Shown here one piece after another: positions 43,309 through 51,469 of a DNA stretch of 55,360 bases (positions are counted from its first letter, which is position 1; every line of letters starts with the position of its first letter). The notes beneath the pieces were generated by a model that searched no databases, was not told the origin of the DNA, and saw only the letters and a program-made list of their open reading frames with translations. This stretch comes from Clostridiales bacterium. GTDB lineage: Bacteria > Bacillota > Clostridia > Oscillospirales > QAMX01. The DNA lies in NCBI GenBank assembly GCA_016303065.1, contig JAEDMJ010000007.1, positions 1-55,360 on the forward strand. Direction: 5' to 3'. The position numbers and the translations under genes were made by a program.

Positions 43309-44240
43309 AGCATCTCATAGACATCATGGATCTCAGCGTTTCCGAGATCGACGAAATTCTGGAGCTTGCCGGTGAAATCATCGCTTCTCCGGAAGATTTT
43401 TCGGACGTCTGCCGGAAAAAAAAGCTTGCCACGCTCTTTTTTGAACCTTCCACAAGGACGAGGCTGAGCTTTGAATCGGCAATGCTGAGCCTCGGCGGGA
43501 ATGTTCTCGGCTTTTCGGAAGCGCAAAGCTCTTCTGCCGCAAAGGGAGAGAGCGTTTCAGACACGATCCGCGTTGTGAGCTGTTACTGCGACATAATTGC
43601 CATGCGCCACCCAAAGGAAGGCGCGCCGCTTGTTGCGGCGATGAAGTCGTCGGTTCCGATCATAAATGCCGGTGACGGCGGACACAACCATCCGACCCAG
43701 ACGCTGACTGATCTTTTGACGATAAAGCGTGAGCTTGGCAGGTTTTCGGGGCTGACTGTCGGACTGTGCGGAGATCTAAAGTTCGGGCGCACGGTGCACT
43801 CCCTCATAAGCGCGCTTTCGCGCTATGAAAATGTGAAGTTCGTGCTCATCTCTCCCGAAGAACTGAAGCTTCCGGAATTCAACCGGAAAGAAGTTCTCGA
43901 AAGGGGCGGGATCGCTTACAGCGAGGTCACGAGCCTTGAGGATGCAATGCCGGAGCTTGACGTTCTGTACATGACGAGAGTTCAGAAAGAGCGCTTCTTC
44001 AACGAAGCGGACTATCTGCGGCTTCGGGACAGCTATATTCTTACGCCGGAGAAGATGGCGCTTGCAAAGGAGAATATGCGCGTTTTGCATCCCCTTCCGA
44101 GAGTCAACGAGATCTCCGTTGCCGTGGACGAGGATCCCCGCGCGGCCTATTTCCGTCAGGTTCTGAACGGAAAATTCGTTCGGATGGCGCTTATCATGAA
44201 GCTTTTGAGTCTTGGCGAAAAGGAGCGTGCACAGAAGTGA
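43305..44240 (+). CDS. pyrB: Aspartate carbamoyltransferase catalytic subunit PyrB
   Basis: 311 residues from the ATG overlapping the pyrE stop. The carbamoyl-phosphate site is FEPSTRTRLSFE (about 45-56), with GDGGHNHPTQ (about 123) and the aspartate-binding LHPLPRVNEI (about 262). It condenses carbamoyl phosphate and aspartate, the committed step. A regulatory subunit follows, so the enzyme should form the large catalytic-regulatory complex. The pyrI start overlaps its stop (GTGA). Confidence 0.97.
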   Translation: MKHLIDIMDLSVSEIDEILELAGEIIASPEDFSDVCRKKKLATLFFEPSTRTRLSFESAMLSLGGNVLGFSEAQSSSAAKGESVSDTIRVVSCYCDIIAMRHPKEGAPLVAAMKSSVPIINAGDGGHNHPTQTLTDLLTIKRELGRFSGLTVGLCGDLKFGRTVHSLISALSRYENVKFVLISPEELKLPEFNRKEVLERGGIAYSEVTSLEDAMPELDVLYMTRVQKERFFNEADYLRLRDSYILTPEKMALAKENMRVLHPLPRVNEISVAVDEDPRAAYFRQVLNGKFVRMALIMKLLSLGEKERAQK

Positions 44241-44662
44241 TCATCGGACAGATCGAAAACGGCATCGTGCTTGACCACATTACCGCCGGACGCGGCATGG
44301 AGATATATGAAGTGCTCGGTCTGGGACAGCTGGACTGTCTTGTGGCGCTTATCAAAAATGCCGACAGCGTGAAGATGGGCAAAAAGGATATTCTCAAGAT
44401 AAACGAGGTCCTTGACCTTGACCTTGACGTGATCGGATATATCGATCCGGGAATCACGGTCAACATCATAAAGAACGGGACGCTGGCCAAACGCGTTCGG
44501 CTTGAACTTCCCGAACGGGTGAAGGGTGTCATCCGCTGCAAAAATCCGAGGTGCATCACCTCTGTCGAACAGGAGCTTGAACACGTTTTCCGCCTTACCG
44601 ACAGGGAAAACCGCGTTTACCGCTGTATCTACTGCGATACGAAAGCGGGAAAAAATCCGTAA
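44237..44662 (+). CDS. pyrI: Aspartate carbamoyltransferase regulatory subunit PyrI
   Basis: 141 residues starting at GTG, four-base overlap with pyrB. The nucleotide-binding domain (about 1-95) is followed by a zinc domain with Cys101, Cys106, Cys130 and Cys133 (CKNPRC and CIYC), which in known enzymes holds the catalytic and regulatory chains together. PyrI gives feedback control by CTP and ATP. Its presence means flux is controlled at the protein level here. It is the last gene of the operon. Confidence 0.96.
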   Translation: MIIGQIENGIVLDHITAGRGMEIYEVLGLGQLDCLVALIKNADSVKMGKKDILKINEVLDLDLDVIGYIDPGITVNIIKNGTLAKRVRLELPERVKGVIRCKNPRCITSVEQELEHVFRLTDRENRVYRCIYCDTKAGKNP

Positions 44663-44666
44663 AAAA

Positions 44667-44714
44667 CACGGCTCTTTATCCTTTTTTGGGTGATAAGGAG
44701 CCGTGCGCTTTTTT
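44667..44714 (+). terminator. Terminator of the pyr operon
   Basis: CACGGCTCTTTATC (44667-44680) pairs with GATAAGGAGCCGTG (44692-44705) with one wobble pair, then a T run after GCGC. Confidence 0.9.
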
Positions 44715-44778
44715 GTGTGGCGGCGGCTGTCCCGAATGAAGTTTAGCCCGGCTAATAAATTTATTTTGCGGCAAAGCC

Positions 44779-44807
44779 TTTTCAGAAAGGGCAAAATGGT
44801 GTACAAT
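44779..44807 (+). promoter_or_regulatory. Promoter for the glycosidase-like/MATE pair
   Basis: TTTTCA (44779-44784), a 17-bp spacer, then TACAAT (44802-44807), 44 bases before the ATG. Confidence 0.55.
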
Positions 44808-44851
44808 AGGGAAAGCGCAAAAACACCGTATAACGATTGGAGTGAAGAACG

Positions 44852-47224
44852 ATGAACGTATGTGAAGTCAAAAACTGTACTATCGGCGCCGCAGGAGAGA
44901 ACGCGGTATTTGTCGCAAATATACTGGCGTCCGAGCTGAAGTCCCGAACGGGGCTTGAGTTTGACGTTGGCAGCGAAGGCGCTATAAATATAAGAGAGGA
45001 TTCGGTCAAGGCTCCCGCGCCGGAGGGGTATGTCCTGAAATCAGCGGGGGGAGAAGCGGAGCTTGTGGGTTACGACAAGCTGGGATGCCTTTTTGCGGCG
45101 GGACGCCTTTTGAAAGAGTGCCGCTGGAAAAAGGGTTCGCTTGAGCTTCCGGATATGGACATCTCGACATTCCCCAAAAAATCGATTCGCGGTTCCCAGA
45201 TCGGCTACCGCAACAAGACGAACGCGTATTCCGCGTGGTCCCTCGACACCTACCGCAGATATATACTCGACCTGGCCCTTTTCGGAGCCAACAGCGTCGA
45301 GTTCCTTCCGGGAAAGACCGACGATGCGGACACCGCGCCCTGCATGAAATACAACTCCCAGGAAGTGCTCGTGGCAACTTCGGAGTACGCCCACAGCCTT
45401 GGACTTAACGTGTGGATATGGTATCCGAACTCCTTTGACAACGAGTCCGGGATTCCGATTCCGGCAAGCGGGTTTGTTGAAGAGACTTCCGAGGCGGCAA
45501 AAAAGCTCAACGCCGATCTCAGAGAGGCGGACGCGCTCCGCGAGCGCGATTTCTCCGAAATCCCCTATATCGACAATATTCTGATACCCGGCGGAGACCC
45601 GGGCTCCCTTGAGCCGGAGGATCTGTTCGCATTTTCCGAAAGGGTCGCAAGGATACTCCACAAATATCACCCCAATGCGGGAGTGTGGATATCCGCCCAG
45701 GTCATGAAGAACGACGAGAGCTTCAAGCTCCGCTTCTACGACCAGGTGGTGCGCCGTCCCGACTGGCTGAGAGGCGTTTGCCATGCGCCCTGGGTAAGCC
45801 ACGTTATGAAGGAGTGCCGTGAAAGAACGCCCCTTGATCTGCCCCTCCGCTCGTATCCGGACATCTGCCATGCGCTCTGCTGCCAGTATCCGTATCACCA
45901 GATGGACCCCATTTGGGCGGTTACGGCGGGCCGGGAGTTCTACAATCCCCGTCCCCGCTGGCACAGGAGAATGCAGCAGCTTAACGCCCAGTACAATCTT
46001 GGCTGCCTTGCTTATTCCGAGGGCATTGCGGACGACGTTTCAAAGATGATCTGGCTCGACGGGGACTGGGACGAGAAGATACCCTATACAAAGACGCTCA
46101 GAGATTTTGCGTCGATGTTCATCTCGCCGGAGTATGCCGGGGAGCTTGCATCCGTCATCGCGCAGTTTGAGGATATTTTCGAGGGTCCGGCTGTCAAAAA
46201 CAACGCGGTCAGACAGGTCTATACTTATATCAGACAGCTCAAGGCGAAGCTTGAAAAAGAGGAATACATGCCCGGATTCGGAGCGGACAGCTACCGCCTT
46301 TCCATGCCGATGCTGATGAGCGCGTTCTGTCTCCAGGTTCAGAAACGTGCGCTCAGGGATTCTGCGGTCATGGAAAAAGCTCTGGGCGAGATACATCTCG
46401 GAGGCACCTCGACTGAGATCGCGGAGAGAATGCTTGCCGATTTGGAAGAGGTCGCCTGCCCGCCGGACAAGGCTCTTTACGACGAGGTCTGGGCCCTTGC
46501 CGACGAATGCTGGGAGAAGATCCAGTGGAAGCTTTCGGAAAGACGCCACAGCTCTCCGGACTATCAGAGAGGCGGATTTGTGGAGACCGTGGATCTGCCG
46601 CTTTGCGATTCCGAATGGCTCAGGGCGCGTCTCTCGGCTCTGGACGGAATTTCCGGAGAAGAGGAGCGCATGGAGTACATCCGCTCGCTCTGCTTCAGGA
46701 CCGATGCGGGTCCGGGAGGAAAGTATATCAATTTCGGCGAACCGGATTCCATGAGATATCTTGAGCTTGACAAGACCTGGTGGGACGAGCCGGAGGCCAT
46801 AACCGTGCCGCGCATTGAGCAGTGTGTCGGAATGTGGGGCCCGGACGAGCTTGGAAAGAAGAATGCGGACAAGGTGCTTTTGTCCCGTGTCAGCTCCGTT
46901 CTGGGGTATTACGACGCAAAGGTCAGGCTTTCGATCGACGGACTCGTGCCCGGCGCAGCTTATGAGCTGAGGATCGTTTTCCCGCTGAGATTCGGCTGGA
47001 AGGGTCAGAAAGAGATACCGGCCTTTATCCTCTGCCGCGGCGAGAGACTTGTCTGCCGCGGACCGCTTGCGGGAGACGAGTGGGTCTATGTCTACGACGT
47101 GCCGGAAGGCGCCGTCGACGAAAACGGCGTTCTGAAGCTCGTGATCGACAAGGAGACCGGCCCGCGCGGAAGCGGCGCAACGGAAATCTGGCTTATCAAG
47201 AAGACGGCGGAAAGCGCGCATTGA
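44852..47224 (+). CDS. Putative cytoplasmic glycoside hydrolase with a GH20/GH67-like N-terminal domain
   Basis: 790 residues, no signal peptide. The first 110 residues look like the small alpha/beta domain that precedes the barrel in GH20, GH67 and GH84 enzymes (a GENAVFVANILASELKSRTG-type helix, then YDKLGCLFAAGRLLKE). The middle (about 115-420) looks like a TIM barrel: SIRGSQIGYRN, WIWYPNSFDNE, IPGGDPGSLEPEDLF, VWISAQVM and YSEGIADDVSK follow in order. Acidic residues in the IPGGDPGSLEPED strand are candidate catalysts. A helical part and a final beta domain (about 640-790) follow. I recognise the design but not the family or substrate; uronic acid or aminosugar oligosaccharides are possible. 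Its stop overlaps the MATE start by one base. Confidence 0.6.
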   Translation: MNVCEVKNCTIGAAGENAVFVANILASELKSRTGLEFDVGSEGAINIREDSVKAPAPEGYVLKSAGGEAELVGYDKLGCLFAAGRLLKECRWKKGSLELPDMDISTFPKKSIRGSQIGYRNKTNAYSAWSLDTYRRYILDLALFGANSVEFLPGKTDDADTAPCMKYNSQEVLVATSEYAHSLGLNVWIWYPNSFDNESGIPIPASGFVEETSEAAKKLNADLREADALRERDFSEIPYIDNILIPGGDPGSLEPEDLFAFSERVARILHKYHPNAGVWISAQVMKNDESFKLRFYDQVVRRPDWLRGVCHAPWVSHVMKECRERTPLDLPLRSYPDICHALCCQYPYHQMDPIWAVTAGREFYNPRPRWHRRMQQLNAQYNLGCLAYSEGIADDVSKMIWLDGDWDEKIPYTKTLRDFASMFISPEYAGELASVIAQFEDIFEGPAVKNNAVRQVYTYIRQLKAKLEKEEYMPGFGADSYRLSMPMLMSAFCLQVQKRALRDSAVMEKALGEIHLGGTSTEIAERMLADLEEVACPPDKALYDEVWALADECWEKIQWKLSERRHSSPDYQRGGFVETVDLPLCDSEWLRARLSALDGISGEEERMEYIRSLCFRTDAGPGGKYINFGEPDSMRYLELDKTWWDEPEAITVPRIEQCVGMWGPDELGKKNADKVLLSRVSSVLGYYDAKVRLSIDGLVPGAAYELRIVFPLRFGWKGQKEIPAFILCRGERLVCRGPLAGDEWVYVYDVPEGAVDENGVLKLVIDKETGPRGSGATEIWLIKKTAESAH

Positions 47225-48564
47225 TGGAGACTGCCGTTAAACAAAAGCAAAAATACGATATTCGCTACATGGCAAAGATCAGCTGGCCGGTGTTCATCGA
47301 GTACGGACTGAATTCAACGGTCGGACTTGCGGACACGGTCATGGTCAGCAGCATCGGGAGCTCGGCGGTCAGCGCCGTGGGCCTCGTGGACAGCATAAAC
47401 ACCGCGTTTTTGATGGTGTACAACGCGATTGCCACGGGAACGACCGTAATCGTTGCGCAGAGCCACGGCGCGGGGGACAAAAAGACGATTTACCGCGCCG
47501 TGGGGCAGTCGCTGCTGTTCGGGTTCGTCCTGATGTGCGTTGTCGGCGGGCTGGTTTTCGGATTCAGAAAAGCGCTGTTCGGTTTTCTCTATCCGGAGGT
47601 TGAGCAGGAGCTCAGAACGATCGCTCTTTCATATATGAGCCTGACCGTGTTCAGCTATCCGCTGATGGCGATTTTTTCCAACCTTGCGGGTGCAATGCGG
47701 GGCATGGGCAACACGAGAGCCGTTATGATCGCTTCGTTCGCGATAAACGTAGTGAATATCGGTCTGAACGCGCTCTTTATCTACGGGTTCGATATGGGTG
47801 CGGAGGGCGCGGCCCTTGCGACCATATGCGGAAGGCTCACGGGATGCGTGATGCTCGGCATCCAGTCGGTTCGGATATGGGGAAAGGGCGTATTTGCCCC
47901 GAAGAATATGCGTTTGACCGGGGATATCCTGAAACGCCTCATGACCATAAGCATTCCTTCCGGTCTGGATACTGCGCTTTTCCAGGCGGGAAAGATCATT
48001 GTTTCGGTTTTTATCGGGACGATGGGGACCGCGCTCATCTCCGCAAACACCATTGCGAGCAGCCTTTTCGGCTTCATATGCATTCCGGGAAACGCTCTTT
48101 CCGTGTCGGGCGTCACCATCACGGGGCAGTGCTGGGGTGCGTCGGAAAAAAGACAGGCGAGGGACAACCTTTTGAAGTGCTGTGTGTTTTCGATCGTGCT
48201 TCTTTTGGCGGTCTCGGCAGTGCTTTGGTTCCCCGCGCCGTATATAATCGGAATGTACAAACCGGACGCAGACGCCGTGGACGAAGCGATAAAGCTTTTC
48301 CGGACGCTTTTGGTTATAATCCCGCTGTTCTGGCCGACGGCGTTCTGTTCGGCCTCCGGTCTCAGAGCAGCCGACGACGTCAGGTTTGTGACTGTCGTGT
48401 CGGTGGTGAGCATGTGGGTGTTCCGCGTTGGCTTTGCCTGGCTGCTTGGAGTGCACTGGGCGTGGGGACCCTTCGGAGTGTTTGTCGCGATGGGTCTTGA
48501 CTGGGTTTTCCGCAGCCTTATGTATATGCCGCGGATCATTTTCGGAAGAAAAATGAGACAGTAA
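47224..48564 (+). CDS. MATE-family efflux transporter
   Basis: 446 residues with about twelve membrane helices. The N-terminal part has ISWPVFIEYGLNSTVGLADTV-type helix 1 features and GTTVIVAQSHGAGD, a conserved loop; NLAGAMRGMGNTR and the second-half repeat with NTIASSLFGF follow. These proteins export drugs or metabolites by sodium or proton antiport. The start ATG shares one base with the upstream stop (TGATG), so both proteins are made together. That suggests a link to the glycosidase-like protein's metabolite, which is inference only. Confidence 0.93.
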   Translation: METAVKQKQKYDIRYMAKISWPVFIEYGLNSTVGLADTVMVSSIGSSAVSAVGLVDSINTAFLMVYNAIATGTTVIVAQSHGAGDKKTIYRAVGQSLLFGFVLMCVVGGLVFGFRKALFGFLYPEVEQELRTIALSYMSLTVFSYPLMAIFSNLAGAMRGMGNTRAVMIASFAINVVNIGLNALFIYGFDMGAEGAALATICGRLTGCVMLGIQSVRIWGKGVFAPKNMRLTGDILKRLMTISIPSGLDTALFQAGKIIVSVFIGTMGTALISANTIASSLFGFICIPGNALSVSGVTITGQCWGASEKRQARDNLLKCCVFSIVLLLAVSAVLWFPAPYIIGMYKPDADAVDEAIKLFRTLLVIIPLFWPTAFCSASGLRAADDVRFVTVVSVVSMWVFRVGFAWLLGVHWAWGPFGVFVAMGLDWVFRSLMYMPRIIFGRKMRQ

Positions 48565-48587
48565 TATTTTTATCCCTTTTATAAGAG

Positions 48588-48640
48588 AACCCTCGTCAGA
48601 AATGAACGGCTTCATTTCTGACGAGGGTTGTTTTTTTTTT
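48588..48640 (+). terminator. Very strong terminator after the MATE gene
   Basis: A perfect 19-bp stem (48588-48606 with 48611-48629), a 4-base loop and a run of ten Ts. Confidence 0.97.
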
Positions 48641-48663
48641 GCGGCAATTTTCCCAAAAGTCCT

Positions 48664-48692
48664 GAATAACCGGGGATAAAAGCGGATATCAT
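48664..48692 (+). promoter_or_regulatory. Candidate sigma-F-type promoter of spoIIR
   Basis: GAATA (48664-48668), a 15-bp spacer, then GGATATCAT (48684-48692), close to the sigma-F pattern GyATA-15-GGnnAnAnT. Known spoIIR genes are under sigma-F. No good sigma-A promoter is visible. Confidence 0.5.
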
Positions 48693-48724
48693 CTTTTCGA
48701 AGACACGGAAGGGAATGATTTGTT

Positions 48725-49387
48725 TTGAAACGGGCGTTACATAGGGCTGCGGCGGCTTTGGGCTCTTCGGCGGCTCTGCGACTTGAATTTTCGGTGTTTT
48801 TGAGCTTTGCCGCAATATTTGCCTTTGAGTTTTTGTCCGCGCGTGCGGCTCAGCGGGAGCTGAGCCGCGAGGTGATAAGGCTTCATGTCGTGGCGGATTC
48901 GGACGAAGACGGGGCGCAGAGGGTGAAACTCTGCGTCCGCGACAGAATTCTGGAAGAGTTCTCGGGAGAAATTGCCGCAGCCGGAAACCCGGAAGAGGCA
49001 GGGGAGCGGATTCTTTCGCTTCTTCCGGAGATAGAGGCAGCGGCCGAGGACGAGCTTTTGAAAAACGGATTCGGACTTTCGGTTTCCGCGTCCCTATCAG
49101 TCGAGAGTTTCCCGGAAAAACGCTACGGAGACGTGACACTTCCTGCGGGGGAATACACCGCGCTCAGGGTGGTCATCGGCAGCGGCAACGGGAAAAACTG
49201 GTGGTGTGTGATGTTTCCGCCGCTTTGCAGCTTTGCCCGGGAAGATGCGGACGAGGCAGTAACGGGCGGGGACTTTGGGGACGAATGGGAGATCGCGACG
49301 CAGGAAACGCCGGAGATCCGGTTTCGGCTCAGAATTTTGGAAATATTTGCCGGGATAAGTGAGAAAATTAGGGAAAAGGCGTCGTAG
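48725..49387 (+). CDS. spoIIR: Stage II sporulation protein R (SpoIIR)
   Basis: 220 residues from a TTG at 48725 with GGAAGGGA about 10 bases before. One N-terminal helix or signal (about 18-40), then the conserved SREVIRLHVVADSDEDGAQ-type start of SpoIIR, EYTALRVVIGSGNGKNWWCVMFPPLC (about 143-168) and a short C-terminal tail. SpoIIR is made in the forespore and signals across the septum so that SpoIIGA activates sigma-E in the mother cell. Its presence indicates that the organism can sporulate or descends from a sporulator. Confidence 0.93.
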   Translation: MKRALHRAAAALGSSAALRLEFSVFLSFAAIFAFEFLSARAAQRELSREVIRLHVVADSDEDGAQRVKLCVRDRILEEFSGEIAAAGNPEEAGERILSLLPEIEAAAEDELLKNGFGLSVSASLSVESFPEKRYGDVTLPAGEYTALRVVIGSGNGKNWWCVMFPPLCSFAREDADEAVTGGDFGDEWEIATQETPEIRFRLRILEIFAGISEKIREKAS

Positions 49388-49506
49388 CGGCGGCGGGATT
49401 TGGGAGTGAAGCATGAAAAATACGCCGATTTCACCCGTGAGCTCCGGCACGGATCAAAAGTGCCCGGCATTTTCGCGCCGCTCCGCCCTGAGTTTTTTGA
49501 TTTCCG

Positions 49507-50445
49507 TCAGCGGACGAAATAATTGAAGCGATCGTATTTTGCGGGGCGGAAAGTCTCTTCCGGAACGGAGCCGTCGGAAAGGCGGATGTGTGTGGAGAGG
49601 CTTCCGTCGGCAGAGAGGTCGATGACCCGGCAGCCGCGCTTGAATCCCCGGCGGCAGCGGCAATGCGTGCCGGAATTTCGGCCGTAGGCCAGCATGATGC
49701 CCATCATATAGCCGTAATAGCTGTTGACGTGGTCATGCCCCGAGAAGAACCCCCTGAAATTTCCCAGCTCCCACATCGCCGTGAAAAAGCCGGAATTCAG
49801 AGCGGGACGGTAGACCTTTTCGTGCCTTTCCCCGTAGACCCCGTCGAACATCCAGACGTCGTTGAATTCGGGGAGCGGTATGTGGCAGAAAACAACGGAG
49901 GGGGCGCTGTCTTCACTGTGCACGCGGCGGACCCAGTCGATCTGTCCGCGCTTTATGTAGCCCTCGTGGGAGACTGTCTCTTTTGGTGTGACATTGTACT
50001 TTTCGTCATTTCCGCAGTCAATGCTGTAAAGATACCAGGCGGGCTTGGGGCTGTTTTCACCGGCAAAAATGGGGATCCGGTAGTTGCCGAACCCGGGAAC
50101 GCCCTCCGGGCTTTTTTGGTAAAGGGAGAGGGGATATTTCAAAAGGACCTCTTCGAGCTTTGAGCCCGCGCAGCCGTCGGTCTCGTGGTTCCCGTAGGTA
50201 TAGGTGTATGGGATGCCGAATTCCTCCATAAGAGCGTTGACCGCGCCGAACATTTCAACGCAGACGTCCTGGCTGCAGGCGATGTCGCCGGTGAACGCCG
50301 CGAGATCCGGCTGTTCAAGCTCGATGATCCTCCGGAGAAGCGGGAAGACCTTTCCTTCCCTGCCGTTGAAGCCGTTTATGTGCGTGTCGGTTATCTGAAG
50401 AATTCGGAATTTATCGGATTTGAATGTCAGTTTTGTCTCCGGCAT
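49507..50445 (-). CDS. Calcineurin-like metallophosphoesterase
   Basis: 312 residues, no signal peptide. All five metal motifs are seen: DTHIN (about 20), FTGDIA (about 51), YGNHET (about 85), VVFCHIPL (about 186) and SGHDHVN (about 236). The spacing fits the broad class of phosphodiesterases (Icc/YkuE type) rather than a DNA exonuclease. Substrate unknown. The RBS is at the usual place and a strong promoter sits upstream. It converges with spoIIR. Confidence 0.9.
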   Translation of the reverse strand: MPETKLTFKSDKFRILQITDTHINGFNGREGKVFPLLRRIIELEQPDLAAFTGDIACSQDVCVEMFGAVNALMEEFGIPYTYTYGNHETDGCAGSKLEEVLLKYPLSLYQKSPEGVPGFGNYRIPIFAGENSPKPAWYLYSIDCGNDEKYNVTPKETVSHEGYIKRGQIDWVRRVHSEDSAPSVVFCHIPLPEFNDVWMFDGVYGERHEKVYRPALNSGFFTAMWELGNFRGFFSGHDHVNSYYGYMMGIMLAYGRNSGTHCRCRRGFKRGCRVIDLSADGSLSTHIRLSDGSVPEETFRPAKYDRFNYFVR

Positions 50446-50481
50446 GACCTGAGCCCTCCTGAAAAAGATTCTTACAGTGAG

Positions 50482-50510
50482 ATATTACATCAAAAGCGGG
50501 AATATGTCAA
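50482..50510 (-). promoter_or_regulatory. Promoter of the metallophosphoesterase gene
   Basis: On the minus strand, TTGACA (plus 50505-50510), a 17-bp spacer, then TAATAT (plus 50482-50487). Confidence 0.8.
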
Positions 50511-50552
50511 GACGGGCAGGCGTTTTTTCGGAGAGAATATCTCGGCGCAAGG

Positions 50553-50582
50553 TTGACAGGCGGCGAATCCGGGGGGTATAAT
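50553..50582 (+). promoter_or_regulatory. Promoter of the C_GCAxxG_C_C gene
   Basis: TTGACA (50553-50558), an 18-bp spacer with a G run, then TATAAT (50577-50582). Confidence 0.8.
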
Positions 50583-50618
50583 ATCCGAAAGAATGAGACA
50601 ATAAGAGGTTGAGCGGAA

Positions 50619-51077
50619 ATGAACTGTGCGGACAGAGCGGAGGCGCTCTTTTATGAAGGCTATAACTGCGCCCAGTCGGTGTTTGGGGCCATCGCGGAAG
50701 ACGTCGGAATGGACAGGGAGACGGCCCTTCGCCTCTCATCTTCCTTCGGCGGAGGAATGGGCAGGCTCAGGGAGGTCTGCGGCGCCTGCAGCGCGATCTT
50801 TATGGGAGCGGGACTTCTGTGGGGGTATTCGACGCCGGAGGAGGGCGAAATAAAGTCCGGACACTATGAGCTTGTGCGCCGTCTTGCCGGGGAGTTCAAA
50901 CGCGAAAACGGATCGATAATCTGCCGCGAGCTTCTGGGTGAGGGCGCCGAGATCGGCGGCACGCCGGAAAAGCGCACGGAGGAATACTATGCAGGCCGTC
51001 CGTGCGTACACTGCATACGGAGCGCGGCGGAGATCTTTGAGAAAATTCTGGCCGAGAAAAACGGGAGCGGAAAATAA
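50619..51077 (+). CDS. C_GCAxxG_C_C family redox-type protein
   Basis: 152 residues. The family-defining cysteines are present: YNCAQ near residue 17, CGACSA (the C-GCAxxG-like element) near 50, then a Cys in IICREL near 96 and CVHC near 130. Proteins of this family are small, cytoplasmic and common in anaerobes; a metal or thiol redox role is suggested but unproven. It is a single gene with its own promoter; an inverted repeat with Ts (51132-51168) may be its terminator. Confidence 0.85.
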   Translation: MNCADRAEALFYEGYNCAQSVFGAIAEDVGMDRETALRLSSSFGGGMGRLREVCGACSAIFMGAGLLWGYSTPEEGEIKSGHYELVRRLAGEFKRENGSIICRELLGEGAEIGGTPEKRTEEYYAGRPCVHCIRSAAEIFEKILAEKNGSGK

Positions 51078-51131
51078 AAAAAATCGCGCGCGGATATGCC
51101 ACGGGTTAATAAGGGAGTATTTTTGAAACGG

Positions 51132-51168
51132 TGGTGTAACCTCTTTAATATGGGGTTACACCATTTTC
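51132..51168 (+). terminator. Hairpin, probable terminator of the C_GCAxxG_C_C gene
   Basis: TGGTGTAACC (51132-51141) and GGTTACACCA (51154-51163) form a perfect 10-bp stem, followed by TTTT. Confidence 0.6.
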
Positions 51169-51399
51169 CTTATAAAAAATTTTCTCTCAATTTACTAAAA
51201 CGAGAGGAGAAAGTATCTGAACAAATATTGAATTACATATTATTACATAAAAACGGCGAGCAGACCATTTTACTACGATGCAGTAAAAACAATACTTGTC
51301 CGGGCTTTTCCTGAACGGCTTTAACGAGTTAACGATGACAATTAACGAAATCGCTAATTTGGGGTTCTTGCCGATAATCGTATACCTTGGCACATTCAT

Positions 51400-51432
51400 T
51401 TCCCAAAATTAAAAATATATTGATTTTGGGAA
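51400..51432. repeat. Inverted repeat overlapping the ATPase promoter
   Basis: TTCCCAAAAT (51400-51409) and ATTTTGGGAA (51423-51432) are a perfect 10-bp inverted repeat with a 13-base spacer. The right arm overlaps the -35 box of the promoter, which suits an operator. Confidence 0.7.
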
Positions 51433-51448
51433 GTGGATGTGCTAAAAT
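51420..51448 (+). promoter_or_regulatory. Promoter of the AAA/DUF4143 ATPase gene
   Basis: TTGATT (51420-51425), a 17-bp spacer, then TAAAAT (51443-51448), 22 bases before the GTG start. Confidence 0.7.
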
Positions 51449-51469
51449 AAGTTTGCGAGGTGATTTTCT

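Larger units (their letters stand above)
51078..51469. other. AT-rich non-coding stretch upstream of the ATPase gene
   Basis: 392 bases without a convincing gene. It is much richer in A and T than the DNA to its left. It contains an inverted repeat (51132-51163), three copies of TTAACGA (51321, 51329, 51342), and the inverted repeat and promoter of the ATPase gene near its right end. Short frames here have no RBS or recognisable product. Confidence 0.6.

Noticed and set aside
51096..51314. A 72-codon ORF in the AT-rich stretch
   Set aside because: No RBS, no recognisable domain, and it crosses the inverted repeat at 51132-51163.
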